From Allium sativum (lineage: Eukaryota > Streptophyta > Magnoliopsida > Asparagales > Amaryllidaceae), in assembly GCA_030737875.1 (NCBI GenBank), contig CM060918.1, forward strand, positions 769,352,552-769,416,551: 64,000 bases of DNA, read 5' to 3'. The translations under genes were made by a program, and so were the position numbers. Position 1 is the first letter of the stretch. Every line of letters begins with the position of its first letter. The notes under the pieces were generated by a model, which worked only from the letters and a program-made list of their open reading frames with translations, was not told where the DNA came from and searched no databases. Shown here one piece after another: positions 20,906 through 32,177 of this stretch.

Positions 20906-22965
20906 ATGACGAAAACGCAGAAGAAAGATGCAACCACAAACACTGATGTAGCTAAGACAAACGCTGCAGAAACATGTTAGGAAGCCTCCTCTCATGAAGA
21001 CATGTCCCGATATCTTACTCGAGACGACACGGACAAGATTATGCCCGAGTTCAAGGGCCATATGACATCTCAGGATAAACTCCCAGAACAACAACAGTTG
21101 TTGGATTACCTTCTCGCTCAGATGGAAAAGGGATTTAACGCTTCAACATCAAATCCTCCACCAGGGTAGGCTGAGGCAATAAATGATCTTCGGTCTATGA
21201 AAATTCAAGCCCCAGATCACACGACTTTGCTTCCTCCTGGCTCGGCTCCACCTCCCAACCAATCACAGCCAGGGATATCACTTCCAGCAACCAGCGCAGC
21301 CGCAACTGCAGATTCATAAGAGGCCCGCGATCAAGATCTAGGTCGTTCGACCATTATGCCTCTACCCTCGGGGATAGCTCGACCCCCCCGGGCCAATCGA
21401 GCAACCGCTAGGTTAGACTGGATCGATGTCATTCCTATTGCAACCCAGCATCGTACAGCAAACTCGTCTTATGCCGCCTCTTCTTCAACAAAGAACTGGT
21501 GGGGCCTTTCCTTTGAATCAGGGAGACCATTGTACCAAATTTGTTCCAAGATTGGCAGAGGAAAATGCAACTGTAGACCCTTATAACATCAACTCGAGCG
21601 GGGGCATCGTAGGGCCCCGAACATCACATGCTATGCTAGATCAGCCCGGACCTTCCGTCATGGGTATGGCACGGTCCAATTCTCATTAGGTTCAAGAGGC
21701 CCCAGTCTTCCCAGGACCAACAGCTGCGATGAACCCTCACCTTCACTCAACTCTTTGGGGTTGTGCCCAACCAATGCCACCCTTCAGAGCATGCTTTCGT
21801 CGGATCCTAATATTGGTGATCTCCCGAATGCAGAGCTAGATCATGGTAGCGACTCCTTGAAGATGGAAGCCAGCTTGCAAGCATCGTCCAATGTTTCACC
21901 CGGGGAAATGCTTCTCAGCAAGATATAGAAAATATCCACTGCAACCCCTTCACCAGGGAAATCAAGAACTCCCGCAATCCTCCGGACTTCAAGCTCCCAG
22001 CCATTGAACCCAACAATAGTCAGATTTACCCGACCATCCATCTCATGCGTTACATGTGGTATATGGAAGTGCTTGATGCATCGACCAATGTAATGGATAA
22101 TTGCTTCCTACTCTTCCTCATAGATATAGCCGACATGCGGTTTCGGCAGCTAACAATGGAGTCAATCAGTAGTTGGAACACGATGGTCACCCGCATTATC
22201 GAATAGTTCAGAGTTCATATATCCCGACCAAAGAGTGTCATGTTCCTGACCTCCATCAAGCAATGACCAGGAGAGACACTTCGATCCTTCCTCGAGAGAT
22301 TCAACGCGATCGTAGCATCGGTTGACCAACCCAAGCCATCGATGGTGCTTATGGCCGCCGCCACAGGTGTCCAAAACCGATCAGAATTCTCTATCTCTTT
22401 GACTGAAGATCCTTCTAAAGACATTGAAGATTTCTATGTAGAGGCCAAATGATTCCTTTGACAAGAAGATGCTAGCATTGAGATGGAGAGCCTCGAGGTC
22501 CTTGCCACCAAACAAGGAGGTCCTTCTAACACCAATGGCCAAAATAAAGGAAGAGGAAAGGCCCCAGAAAAGAATGAACGCAACGTACGACCTTGGAGAG
22601 AGAACAAGTACGATCAATATACCGAGCTCAATTCTTCCCAGCTCGACATCTATCTCGACGTACGGGGGTCCCTGCCTTTTCCAAGACCTCCCCGAAGAGA
22701 GCCGACCCAAAAAGAACTTGATTCAGGAAAGCACTGCATGTTTCCTAACATTGCCGATCACAGCACCAACGAATGTAGGCACCTACGCGATCTCATCGAG
22801 GATAGTGTCAGGTGAGGGGAGCTTCCTGAATATGTCAAGAGGAACACACAGGCCAAGCTTCACAATCTTCTGTCCAAGCTACTAAGGCCGGTCCTCGAGC
22901 TCCTAGAAACGAAAAGGACCCCGAGCCCAGCACTCATGGCATCATCTTTAATTAAAAAGATTTAG
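20906..22965 (+). pseudogene. Element D Gag, TAT type, decayed
   Basis: From the ATG at 20906 (MTKTQKKDATT) a Gag can be followed for about 680 codons with at least ten in-frame stops and some frame changes. Recognisable parts are: the retrotransposon Gag core around 22060-22340 (LTSIKQ.PGETLRSFLERFN, then DQPKPSMVLMAAATG), and the TAT-specific cysteine-histidine motif at about 22730-22815 (CMFPNIADHSTNECRHLRDL), followed by the GELPEYVKR motif. A TAG near 22963 ends the frame and no protease or RT follows. Such gag-only TAT elements are thought to be mobilised by full-length relatives. Identity as TAT is from the C-H motif and Gag layout. Confidence 0.75.
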
Positions 22966-23281
22966 ACTTCTTATTTTCATTGTATTTTTATTTCTTTCAA
23001 TAAAATGAATATGTTGATATACACATGTACGGGGTTAGGGTTTAGCTCCTAGGCTTGCTCTGGAATCAATAGTCATCCTCTTAGAGTTTATTTCCATTTT
23101 CTTATAATAGTTCTTTAGCTACAATGAACTTTCTTTTGCAAACATGGATTATGTTTGAGCAATTTAAGCCGAGCGTGACTAACGTTTGCCCGAAAATAGT
23201 CAGTGCAAAGCCACCGTCCTTAACATACGGTCGAAACCTGCCACCATCTCTAAACCTACTCTTCGAACAAAGTACGGAAAG
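22966..23281 (+). other. Element D non-coding region after gag
   Basis: AT-rich; contains a weak first unit of the GAGTAT..ATACTC repeat family. No frame. Confidence 0.5.
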
Positions 23282-23546
23282 ACCTCTTTAAGCTGAGTAT
23301 GGATCATACTCGCCCATTTTCTAAACTGTGCAGTCTCCACCTGTTGAATTTCGCCAAATGACCTTATATAAGTCGAGCATGGTTAACACTTACCATAAGG
23401 CGAGTATGGATAATACTCGCCGTCTTTGTAAGCCTGGTATGGATAATACTCGCCATTTCTGTAAGTGGAGTATGGATAATACTCGCCATCTCTCTAAGCC
23501 AAGTGTAATTACTGCTCTCCCTTATCTTCAAGCCGAGTATGGCTAA
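23282..23546 (+). repeat. Tandem hairpin repeats in element D
   Basis: About 33-40-bp units of the type AAGCCGAGTATGGATAATAC followed by TCGCCATTTCTGT. Each unit has an inner inverted repeat (GAGTAT, five bases, ATACTC). The array continues for one partial unit after element E, at 43769-43781. Confidence 0.8.
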
Positions 23547-24048
23547 TGTGATACCCCACGTCCGTTAATGTCACTCACTAAGGGAACTCTTTAAGTTTTG
23601 TAAAGCGTTATAGGTAAACAGAAACAAAATTATTACAAGACAGGTATAAAATCAACAACGAAATTTAAATTTTATTTCAAACATAATCATAATATTGTGG
23701 TCCAAAAATACCATAAGTCTGAAACTACATAAAAACCATTACAATAATGTAAAACCTCTGTCTTGTACCATCAGAGTACAAAAAATACATAAAAATCATA
23801 ATTCCCCAAAAGAAACAAAGCCATAGTAGCAAAGATAGAAACTGAGCAATACTTCAAAAGCTGCTCTAAGCAAGATGATAACCGAGTTCTGCTAAGCCAG
23901 AGAATTCCCACCCTGCGAACCTAGAGGGGGGGGGGGGGAGGGAGGGAAAGGAAATGGAACAAAGAAGAATAAACAAAAAGGGTCAGACATAAAGTCTAGC
24001 GAGTCTAGTTACTTTTAGCATATAAATAAGTAAAAGTGTCATGACTGC
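23547..24048 (-). repeat. Element E 3' LTR, first piece
   Basis: Matches 40531-40999. Interrupted at the ACTGC target site of element F; continues at 35154. A G homopolymer of about 11 lies at 23926-23938. Confidence 0.9.
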
Positions 24049-25273
24049 TGTAACACCCCACGTCCATTAATGTCACTCACAAAGGGAATGCATTAACTTC
24101 CATGGAGGTTTTAAGTGAATATAGAACAGTAAAATTACAACAAGACAGATATAAAATAGTACTTAGAAATTCAAAAACTTTATTTCATTGTAGCAGAAGT
24201 CAAAACATGTTTGATTACATCATAACACCATATTCAATGTCAAGTACAATATCTATCTTGATAAAACAAGTACATAATCCCATTACATGAATAGCCATTA
24301 AAAAGAAAGATAACAAGCTGGACTTTACTTCAGCAGTCCAAGCTTTCCAGAAGATAAGCGATCCAACTAGACTCCACTAGAACTTGGCCCAACCTGCGGA
24401 CCTGAAGGGAGAAAAAGGATGGAAAAGAGGGGGTCAGACATAAAGTCTGGTGAATATGATAATTCTACAATACTATTACCAAAATAACTGGACTAAGGCA
24501 TAAGCTGGAAAACAAGAAAATGTCTATGAAGAGCAGATTAAGGACATAGACAATCGCTAAAGGCAACGTTATAGGCGCTCCTAAATACTAAAGGATAAAC
24601 ACTATACTGCACCACACCAGTCACCCTAAAGATTCATCCCACTTAGCTTCACTTAGAAACTTTCCCAATGGCTTTACGTACCCCTAGCTGACTACATAGG
24701 TGCCGCCTGCCCCTATCTCCACTAGGTGTACCCTACTTCCCATTATTCGATCGGCTCCCTGACTCGTAGATACCCGTGCTGGCCCCACAGTGGGGTGTAT
24801 CACTCCCCTAAAGTGGCAACCTGATACAACGGACATGCACGGCTTATACCTACACGATGCAACAACGTCTTACCTACCAGCCCGGGTCCACACACGCATA
24901 TGAAACCCGTTGGACTTGCGTTGCCACCGCTCCCTGTTTTGGCCTCTTATAGTCAAACCCAGTATGCGTGTCCCGTCCTCGACTTGGGTCGAGCCCACAA
25001 AGATACGTTTTGGGATACTGGTTGAAATGGGCCCCCACTATTTACCACAAGCATTCCACCTAAGCTTGTCCCCATTAGTCCATCCCACTTAACCCACTTA
25101 GTCATGTTCATTTACATGTGTGTTTGGTTAAGTCTAATCGTATTTCAAATGCCTCTAAAGGCAACCACCAGATTCCTCATGCCACCCAAGGCACCTACTT
25201 AACCCCCATGTCCCACCTTACATGATTATCTGGTTAAGTATTTCTTAGTTCATTAAGGCCATAACCTCATAAA

Positions 25274-25486
25274 GACCTCTCACATTAGACTGGCATTTAT
25301 GGCAGCTGGATTTGCCGGGCGGGTCCGGGCAGTCTTACACCATAAAAGAGTCTAACCTCGTGTCTTTACAACTGTTATGCTTTAGTTTGGGCCTAGGACC
25401 TCTCACATTGGGCCGACATTTGTGACTACTGGATTTGCCGGGCGGGTCCGGGCAGGTTTACATCACAAACGGGTCCAACCTCGTGT
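25274..25486 (-). other. Paired palindromic module, element F 3' LTR
   Basis: Two consecutive units share the frame CCTCTCACATT ... AACCTCGTGTC. Unit 1 pairs TTAGACT (25285) with AGTCTAA (25349) and TTTATGG (25296) with CCATAAA (25340). Unit 2 pairs TTGGGCC (25408) with GGTCCAA (25472) and TTTGTGA (25419) with TCACAAA (25463). Both loops hold GCCGGGCGGGTCCGGGCAG. Stem bases differ between units while pairing is kept, apart from one mismatched or wobble position in unit 2. Confidence 0.8.
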
Positions 25487-26567
25487 CCTAAGCATTGATT
25501 ATTAATAATAATCCACTTTCCCCCAATTTTAATAATTCCCTACTTGAATTATTAATTACTTCCAATTTTTAACAATGTCCATAATTGACTCAATTATGGA
25601 CATTCATTCATGGTATGCAACATATTACAAAATTGCACCCAATTTATTAATTCCTAATATTACCCCTACCCCACGTTTGAACGTTTATTCGCAAAATATA
25701 TGTTAGACTCGAATAGCCTAACTCATAGCATAAAAGAGATTATCATAATAACAACATGTATATGTGACCAAATGAATCATAATAAGGGGTGAAACTTGCA
25801 TATGTCCAACTTGCATAGATTATACATGTCATGGATCTAAAGGTGTCAACTTGTTCAAAATTCACCTAATATGATCTCAATCAATTTTCATAAACTTACA
25901 TATGAACATGTGTGAATCAACATCATCTAATTTTTTAACAACATGGTTTTATATGGGTACACCTAACTCAATAGGCAAATTCCCATAATCAAGTTTTATT
26001 TAATTATAGTTTCAAGTTTATGGGTACACCTAACCTAATAGGAAAATTCCCATAAACAAGATCCATTTAAATTAAGAAGAAAAAAACATAACTTTAAGCA
26101 TGATCCAACAACATGATTTTTCAACATAATATAGCATGATTTATAACATGGCATAGTATGATAGTATAACATAGCTTGACATGATTCTCAACATAGCACG
26201 ACATAGCATAAGAGAATTTACAACATAGCATGACATAGCATATATAATTTACATCATACGACAACATAATAACATAATAAGAGATCCACAATATATAGAA
26301 TTTACAATTACAAATCACATCACTTTCTTGTGATCCATTCATAACTGAGTCAAATTAGTTTGTAATAGTCTTGTGAGAATCATCATACTCACCAACAAAA
26401 GAAAAGAATTAGAGAAAGAGAGATCTTTTGATTTGATTTGTGTAGATTTAGTTGTAGATGATTAGGCTTCCTCTTCTTAGTTTGTGACGGCTATGCTGAA
26501 CTCCATGGCAGCAGCATGACGGTAGCTTCTCTAATTTTACAAGTGATTTAGGTCTAGGGTCTACCCA

Positions 26568-26578
26568 CTTATTTATAG
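26568..26578 (-). promoter_or_regulatory. TATA box, element F 3' LTR
   Basis: Minus strand CTATAAATAAG. The same site in the 5' LTR is at 34693-34703. Confidence 0.65.
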
Positions 26579-26656
26579 ATTTTAAAATTCATTTAGGCCA
26601 TTAGATTTAACCTAGACATAACCGCAGCCGTTCAGACAAGATGGGGTTTATCTTGT

Positions 26657-26685
26657 TGACTCAGCAATGAGTCAGAAGTGACTCA
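26657..26685 (-). promoter_or_regulatory. Three TGASTCA motifs at 11-bp spacing, element F 3' LTR
   Basis: TGACTCA at 26657, TGAGTCA at 26668 and TGACTCA at 26679, each the core of a bZIP/GCN4-type site, about 80-110 bp upstream of the TATA box in element sense. Confidence 0.6.
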
Positions 26686-26750
26686 GCAAACACTCAGCAT
26701 ATTAATAAATTTCTTTTCATGTCATAAATATATATATATTTTCTACAATG

Positions 26751-26993
26751 TACATATTAGATACATCCCCCTTTACTTATTATTGTTTTTATATACATAT
26801 TAGATACATCCCCTCTCTTACACACTTATTAATATTTTTATATTCATATTAGATACATCCCCTCTCTTACATACTTATTAATATTTTTATATTCATAATA
26901 GATACATCCCCTCTCTTACATACTTATTAATATTTTTATATTCATATTAGATACATCCCCTCTTCTACACACTTATTATTATTTTAGCAACTT
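26751..26993 (-). repeat. 49-bp tandem repeat, element F 3' LTR
   Basis: About five units containing ATTAGATACATCCCCTCT and TTATTAATATTTTTATATT; the first unit is shorter. Confidence 0.9.
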
Positions 26994-27023
26994 TAGTGTT
27001 AATAGAAAATTCAGGGTGTTACA

Positions 27024-27036
27024 TTCTCCCCTCCTT
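27024..27036 (-). promoter_or_regulatory. Polypurine tract of element F
   Basis: The minus strand reads AAGGAGGGGAGAA directly against the 3' LTR. Confidence 0.85.
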
Positions 27037-27680
27037 TTAGGATTTCGTCCCCGAAATCTTCAAGTCTGGAAGAATGTATATCCTACCATCCAAACGTCCA
27101 TCTACTCATCCATCATACACAGGCATCCATTGTCCTTAAAAGACTTCTAATGCTTTATGATCATATGCATGTGTGTGTACATGTCCTTACCTAATGCGAA
27201 ATCAGGCGGTTTACTGATTCAGTTGACCTCCTTAATGCAAATTATGTAAGTGTCATGAATCCATTATGTATGCAAAAGATCCTAATTGCTTACATACTAC
27301 TTCTATATGCGTGCACACCCATTCAACCGAATGCAGCATCCATATGATGGTACAACCATTATACATCCATTATACTAAATACATCCATATATATGCAATA
27401 TGCAATATGAAGTGACTGAGCCGATCTAGTGCCTAAAGTGTGTGTATATATGCATCCACGAGCAACCACTAGCAAACACTTGCATCCATTTTGCATCCAT
27501 CATACATAACATGTCTCAAACACATGTTTCAACCATAGGATTATCCTAACTAAAGGTCAAAGATACTAATGAGAGGACATACTAAAGATAAGATAAGATA
27601 AGCTAAGCGATAAAGGAGAAATTAAAAGACATACCCTCAAAAAGAAAAGGGTACAACGAACGCATCTTCTCTTCTGTCTC
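27037..27680 (-). other. Element F 3' untranslated region
   Basis: Non-coding between the Gag-Pol stop and the polypurine tract. It shares blocks with element E (37834-38336) and element I (57363-57924), including the hairpin listed at 27194-27240. Downstream of the nonsense codon, about 24 further codons stay in frame (to about 27600) and resemble the end of the element I protein. Confidence 0.7.
27194..27240 (-). other. Conserved hairpin block upstream of the polypurine tract, element F
   Basis: ATCAGGCGGTTTACTGATTC and then AGTTGACCTCC: the arms GGT..ACTGA and TCAGT..ACC pair around a single T. The same block is in E (37993-38040) and I (57723-57769), at a similar distance from each polypurine tract. 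Confidence 0.65.
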
Positions 27681-30600
27681 CTAAGTTGCGTTGCTCTCAT
27701 CATCTCCCCATTGCACTTTAACCAGTCTGACCTCTCGATTCCTCAACTTTTTGATCTCCGACCCAAGAATGCATGTAGGAGCTCGTCTAATTGTTGCATC
27801 ACGCTCTATTTCCACCACTTTAAGCAAGCTCGGCTCTACCACCTCCGTGGTGTTGTGCAAACACTTCCTCAAATGTGATACATGGAATACGTCGTGTACT
27901 CCACTAAGTTTCTCAGGAAACTCCACCCTATATGCCATCTTCCCAATCCTGTTTTTTTTTACAGGAAACGGCCCTACAAACCTTGGTGCTAATTTCCCCA
28001 CGGACCCAAAGCGAACAACATTCTGTAACGGAGATACTTTGATAAAAACCATGTCCCCAATGTCAAACTCAAGATCTGTCCTCCTCTTATCAGCATACGA
28101 TTTTTGCCTATCTTGTGATGCTTTCATCCTCCTTCGAATCAACTCAATCTTCTCCGAGGTTTCCCTAACCATATCGGGCCCAAGTAGGATTTTATCGATA
28201 GATTCCCACCAACATGTAGGCGAACGGCAAGGCCTTCCATAAAGAGCTTCGAAAGGTGCCATGCCAATACTAGACTGAAAGCTATTATTATATGCGAATT
28301 CTACTAACGGAAGGTGCTCTTCCCATGTACCCCCAAAGTCTAGGATACAAAGCCTTAAAAGATCCTCTAGAATGCGATTCACCCTCTCGGTCTGGCCGTT
28401 TGTCTGAGGATGATATGCGGTGCTCAAACATAGCTGAGTCCCTACCGCCTCTTGTAAACTCTTCCAAAATTCGCTAGTAAAGATGGGGTCACGGTCGCTT
28501 ACTATACTAGAAGGAATACCGTGCAAACGAACTATCTCCTTAATGTATACAGAAGCCAACCACGGAGCAGTCCTCTTACTTTTCACGGGAATAAAATGGG
28601 CGCTTTTAGTAAGTCTATCTACTATAACCCAAATCCCCGTGTTACCCTTCCTTGATCTTGGTAATCCATCCACAAAATCCATTGAGATGCTTTCCCATTT
28701 CCATAGTGGAACTTCTAATGGGTGAAGCAACCCACCGGGTTTCTTTTGTTCTGCTTTAACTCGTTTGCACACCAAGCATCTAGCGACGTACTCGGCCACA
28801 TCCTTTTTCATACCGGCCCAAAAGAAAACCCGCTTCATATCTTTGTACATCTTATCCCCGCCGGGATGAATGGTCATTTTTGAGCGATGAGCATCATCAA
28901 GAATGGCCTTCCTTAAGTCTTCATCTTGTGGTACACAAAGTCTATTATCCCTTCGTAACCAACCCTTATCGTCTAGGGTATACCTACGAAGATGGCTTGA
29001 CGACTCCCCCCCTTTGAGCTTTTCTACTATCTCAACCAACTGTGGGTCGTCTCGCTGTGCCTCACCAACCCGTCCTAGAAGTGTAGGTCTAACCTCCAAG
29101 GATGCTAACCGACCAGGTACTAAGTCAACGGAGGGTCTAAAGTCAAACATAGAGATGAATTGTAAGCTTTGTCGTTCAACAAACAACGGACTCAAGGACA
29201 ACCTTTTCCTACTTAAGGCGTCTGCCACCACGTTACCCTTGCCCGGGGTATATGCTATTTCAAAATCGTAGGAGGCTAAGAATTCCATCCACCGTTGCTG
29301 CCTTAAATTCAAATCCTTCTGAGAGAATAAGTATTTTAATGATTTGTGGTCAGTGAACAGTTCGAATTTCTCACCAAGAAGATAGTGACGCCAAGACTTA
29401 AGCGCGAAAACAATTGCGGCTAGCTCTAAGTCATGCGTGGGGTAATTCTTTTCATGAACCCTCAACTGCCTTCCACCATAGGCTATTACTCTTCCCTCTT
29501 GCATGAGGACCGCGCCAAGTCCCGTCCCACAAGCATCAGTATAGATGGTAAACGGTTTATTCCCGTCTGGCAGCACTAAGACTGGGGCTGAAGTTAAGGC
29601 TCTCTTTAAACGTTGGAACGCATCATCGCAATCTTTGTCCCACGTAAAAACCAGGTTCTTCTTCGTTAACCGTGTTAATGGAGCTGATATTTTTGCGAAG
29701 TCTTTGATAAACTTCCTATAATAGCCAGCCAACCCCAAGAAACTTCTTACTTCGGTTGCATTTTTAGGGACCTTCCAATCTTGGATGGCCACCACCTTTG
29801 CGGGATCCACTGCTATCCCTTCTTTGGAAACCACGTGCCCTAAGAACCATACTTCCTTCCTCCAGAAGTGACACTTAGAAAATTTTGCCTTAAGGTTATG
29901 CGCTCGAAGGGTTTCCAACACTTCCCTAAGATGTAGGGAGTGCTCTTCTTTATTCTTAGAAAAGACTAAGATGTCATCCACAAAGACTACCACGAATTTG
30001 TTAAGGTATTCCCTAAACACCCTACTCATCAAATCAACAAAATATGCAGGGGCGTTTGTCAAACCAAAGGGCATCACTAGCCATTCATAGAATCCGTCAG
30101 GAGTCCTAAAAGCAGTCTTATCTATACTATCCTCAGCCACTCTCAGTTGATGAAAGCCAGTGGCTAAGTCCAACTGCGAAAACACTGAGGCGCCAACTAA
30201 CTGATCAAAGAGATCGTCAATCCTCGGCAGTGGGTGTCGGTTCTTTTTAGTAAGCTTGTTTAGTTCTCTATAGTCCATACAAAGTCTAGGAGACCCATCC
30301 GCCTTTGTGGCAAAAACTACTGGAGCACCCCACTCCGATATACTACGTCTTATGAACCCCTTCTCAAGCAACTCCTTTACTTGCTTATTGAGTTCCCTCC
30401 TTTCACGAGGAGCCATGTGGCGCACTGGCAAAGATACGGGTTTAGCATTATCCACAAGATAAATTCGAAAGTCTATCTCCCGCTTTGGAGGTAAGCCCTT
30501 CACCTCCTCAAACACATCCAGATATTCCCGGACCACTTCTACCGATCGCAGGTTCTCTACAGACGCGTCAAGCGATTCAAGATAACTTAGCATAACGGAA

Positions 30601-31964
30601 TTTATGGGATTACAAAAGATGTCGAGAGCATTACCAAGGCGAGTCACAAGCCTAACTACTCTCCTTTCACAATCAAGAATGGCCCTATTTCTAGACAACC
30701 AATCCATTCCTAAAATTAGCCCATAGCCCGTGAAGCCCAATACATAAGCATCACATCTAAATTTGACGCTAAGTATAGAGTTTTTCAAATCCAAACATAT
30801 CATGGTCAAATGAGCCGAACCCCCAATTGGATTTGAAACGACCAAGGGATCCTCTACTAAACTGGTGTTCAAGTGCAGTGATTCAACTAATGATGCAGAG
30901 ATAAACGAATGAGATGCGCCAGAATCGAATAAGGTACGGACAGGATGATCAAACAGAAAAACTAAGCTTTCAACAGAAATTGTTCTACCTCTTTCTTGCA
31001 GCGGTGGGGCCGCAATAGCCTGAACTTGCCCCCTTGCCTGCCCTGGTGCCATAAGAGCCTGCACCTGTCCTCCCGAGGTAGACCCTGCCCTCTGCCCCTT
31101 CTTTGGACAGTCCTTCACTAAATGTCCCGCATCTCCACAATGAAAACAACCAGTCTTCTTTTTCTTTCTACAATCTTTGCTGAGATGGCCAGGCGTCCCA
31201 CAATTGAAGCATTTCTTCTTCCCTTTGCCATTATTGTTTTTACCACCCTTCTTATTTTGCTGTTGGGGTTTCTTCTGATCCCCTTTCTTTTCAACTGCCT
31301 TATCCTCATGCATAAGTGCCATTTCTACTAGCTTTTCAAAGGTGGCTCCCATAGGGATGTGGGTCATAGCCAACCCTTGCAACGGTTCATTCAAGCCTCT
31401 AACGAACCTCAAAGCTTTCTTCTCTGGCGTGTTCACCAACTCCAAGTCAAACCTTGCTAACAGATTAAATTTATTGACATATTCCTTTACTGATGAGCTC
31501 CCTTGCTTTAGTGCCAGGAATTTTTCCATATTTAAGTTCTCCTCTGCCCTTGAAAGAAACTTTGCCTCAAACCTTCGTCTGAAATCCGCCCATGAATCAA
31601 TTGGACGTTCCCCGTTAGTGACCTCCCACCAAAACGAGGCCTCTCCCTTCATTAACCAAGCAGCTAAACGGACTTTCCTCCCATCTTCCACTTCCAAGAT
31701 ATCCAACAATTCCTCAGTCTCCTTAAGCCCATCTCTGGCCTCCACAAACGTCTCAGCCCCTTGAAAAGTTTTTCCTCCCATAGCCTTGAATTCCTTGCAC
31801 GTCTTTGCAAAAGTGTCAACACGAGGAGGAGGAGGAGGAGGAATGGGTGCAACTAGGGGTGGAGGAGTATCCGCTGGGCCTGCAGTCGTGGCCCTAGCCT
31901 CCAAGTATCTCCTAAACCACCCTGGAATCGTCACACCTTCTGGGAGATTAAGATCTTCAGCCAT
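27681..31964 (-). CDS. Element F Gag-Pol polyprotein, 1427 residues, last part cut by a nonsense codon
   Basis: Start chosen at ATG 31962-31964 ([10 protein letters not shown]) because element I begins the same way; an upstream in-frame ATG at 32048 would add 28 unrelated residues. Numbering from M1: Gag about 1-245 with a Pro-rich stretch (35-48); zinc knuckles C252-C255-H260-C265 and C273-C276-H281-C286; protease FDSGAS 346-351; RT about 490-720 with FVDD 661-664; RNase H D810, E847, D872; integrase H1026, H1033, C1063, C1066 and catalytic D1096, D1157, E1193 (the last two 35 residues apart); [16 protein letters not shown] 1355-1370; chromodomain-like VRLVKVQW 1412-1419. A TGG to TAG change after N1425-A-T ends the frame where element I reads TWETEEKM. 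All enzyme sites look intact; loss of about 25 terminal residues could affect chromatin targeting. Confidence 0.95.
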   Translation of the reverse strand: MAEDLNLPEGVTIPGWFRRYLEARATTAGPADTPPPLVAPIPPPPPPRVDTFAKTCKEFKAMGGKTFQGAETFVEARDGLKETEELLDILEVEDGRKVRLAAWLMKGEASFWWEVTNGERPIDSWADFRRRFEAKFLSRAEENLNMEKFLALKQGSSSVKEYVNKFNLLARFDLELVNTPEKKALRFVRGLNEPLQGLAMTHIPMGATFEKLVEMALMHEDKAVEKKGDQKKPQQQNKKGGKNNNGKGKKKCFNCGTPGHLSKDCRKKKKTGCFHCGDAGHLVKDCPKKGQRAGSTSGGQVQALMAPGQARGQVQAIAAPPLQERGRTISVESLVFLFDHPVRTLFDSGASHSFISASLVESLHLNTSLVEDPLVVSNPIGGSAHLTMICLDLKNSILSVKFRCDAYVLGFTGYGLILGMDWLSRNRAILDCERRVVRLVTRLGNALDIFCNPINSVMLSYLESLDASVENLRSVEVVREYLDVFEEVKGLPPKREIDFRIYLVDNAKPVSLPVRHMAPRERRELNKQVKELLEKGFIRRSISEWGAPVVFATKADGSPRLCMDYRELNKLTKKNRHPLPRIDDLFDQLVGASVFSQLDLATGFHQLRVAEDSIDKTAFRTPDGFYEWLVMPFGLTNAPAYFVDLMSRVFREYLNKFVVVFVDDILVFSKNKEEHSLHLREVLETLRAHNLKAKFSKCHFWRKEVWFLGHVVSKEGIAVDPAKVVAIQDWKVPKNATEVRSFLGLAGYYRKFIKDFAKISAPLTRLTKKNLVFTWDKDCDDAFQRLKRALTSAPVLVLPDGNKPFTIYTDACGTGLGAVLMQEGRVIAYGGRQLRVHEKNYPTHDLELAAIVFALKSWRHYLLGEKFELFTDHKSLKYLFSQKDLNLRQQRWMEFLASYDFEIAYTPGKGNVVADALSRKRLSLSPLFVERQSLQFISMFDFRPSVDLVPGRLASLEVRPTLLGRVGEAQRDDPQLVEIVEKLKGGESSSHLRRYTLDDKGWLRRDNRLCVPQDEDLRKAILDDAHRSKMTIHPGGDKMYKDMKRVFFWAGMKKDVAEYVARCLVCKRVKAEQKKPGGLLHPLEVPLWKWESISMDFVDGLPRSRKGNTGIWVIVDRLTKSAHFIPVKSKRTAPWLASVYIKEIVRLHGIPSSIVSDRDPIFTSEFWKSLQEAVGTQLCLSTAYHPQTNGQTERVNRILEDLLRLCILDFGGTWEEHLPLVEFAYNNSFQSSIGMAPFEALYGRPCRSPTCWWESIDKILLGPDMVRETSEKIELIRRRMKASQDRQKSYADKRRTDLEFDIGDMVFIKVSPLQNVVRFGSVGKLAPRFVGPFPVKKNRIGKMAYRVEFPEKLSGVHDVFHVSHLRKCLHNTTEVVEPSLLKVVEIERDATIRRAPTCILGSEIKKLRNREVRLVKVQWGDDESNAT

Positions 31965-32165
31965 GCTGAAACGAAAAAGGAAAGATTCAAAATGGAGAAT
32001 TTGAAAGATAAAGATAAGGATGTGGCTATTTGGGATTATGTTTTTCATAAAAACTCTCTTTAAATAACATGTTTTTTTTTTGAAAGCACTTCTTCCAAAA
32101 ATACTTTAGAAAAAAAAATATTTTTCTAAAAAAAAAAAAAAATTTATCTGTTCTGGTAACCTTAT
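31965..32165 (-). other. Element F leader
   Basis: About 200 bp between the primer-binding site and the start codon, rich in A/T homopolymers. Confidence 0.6.
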
Positions 32166-32177
32166 GCTCTGATACCA
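32166..32177 (-). promoter_or_regulatory. Primer-binding site of element F
   Basis: The minus strand reads TGGTATCAGAGC, two bases inside the 5' LTR; initiator tRNA-Met type. Confidence 0.92.

Larger units (their letters stand above)
24049..27023 (-). repeat. Element F 3' LTR, 2975 bp
   Basis: Nearly identical to 32180-35148. Contains, in element sense, a 49-bp tandem array, three TGASTCA motifs, a TATA box and the paired palindromes, all listed separately. Confidence 0.97.

Noticed and set aside
26751..26993. Regular 49-bp repeats that could look like a CRISPR array
   Set aside because: Units are contiguous without unique spacers, in an LTR of a plant retrotransposon.
27691..29271. Several plus-strand open frames of 60-183 codons opposite element F pol
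   Set aside because: Shadow frames of the minus-strand Gag-Pol; the catalytic motifs are all on the minus strand.
32166..32177. Possible tRNA-Met gene signals at the primer-binding sites
   Set aside because: Only the 12 bases complementary to the tRNA 3' end are present, placed next to LTRs; no cloverleaf.
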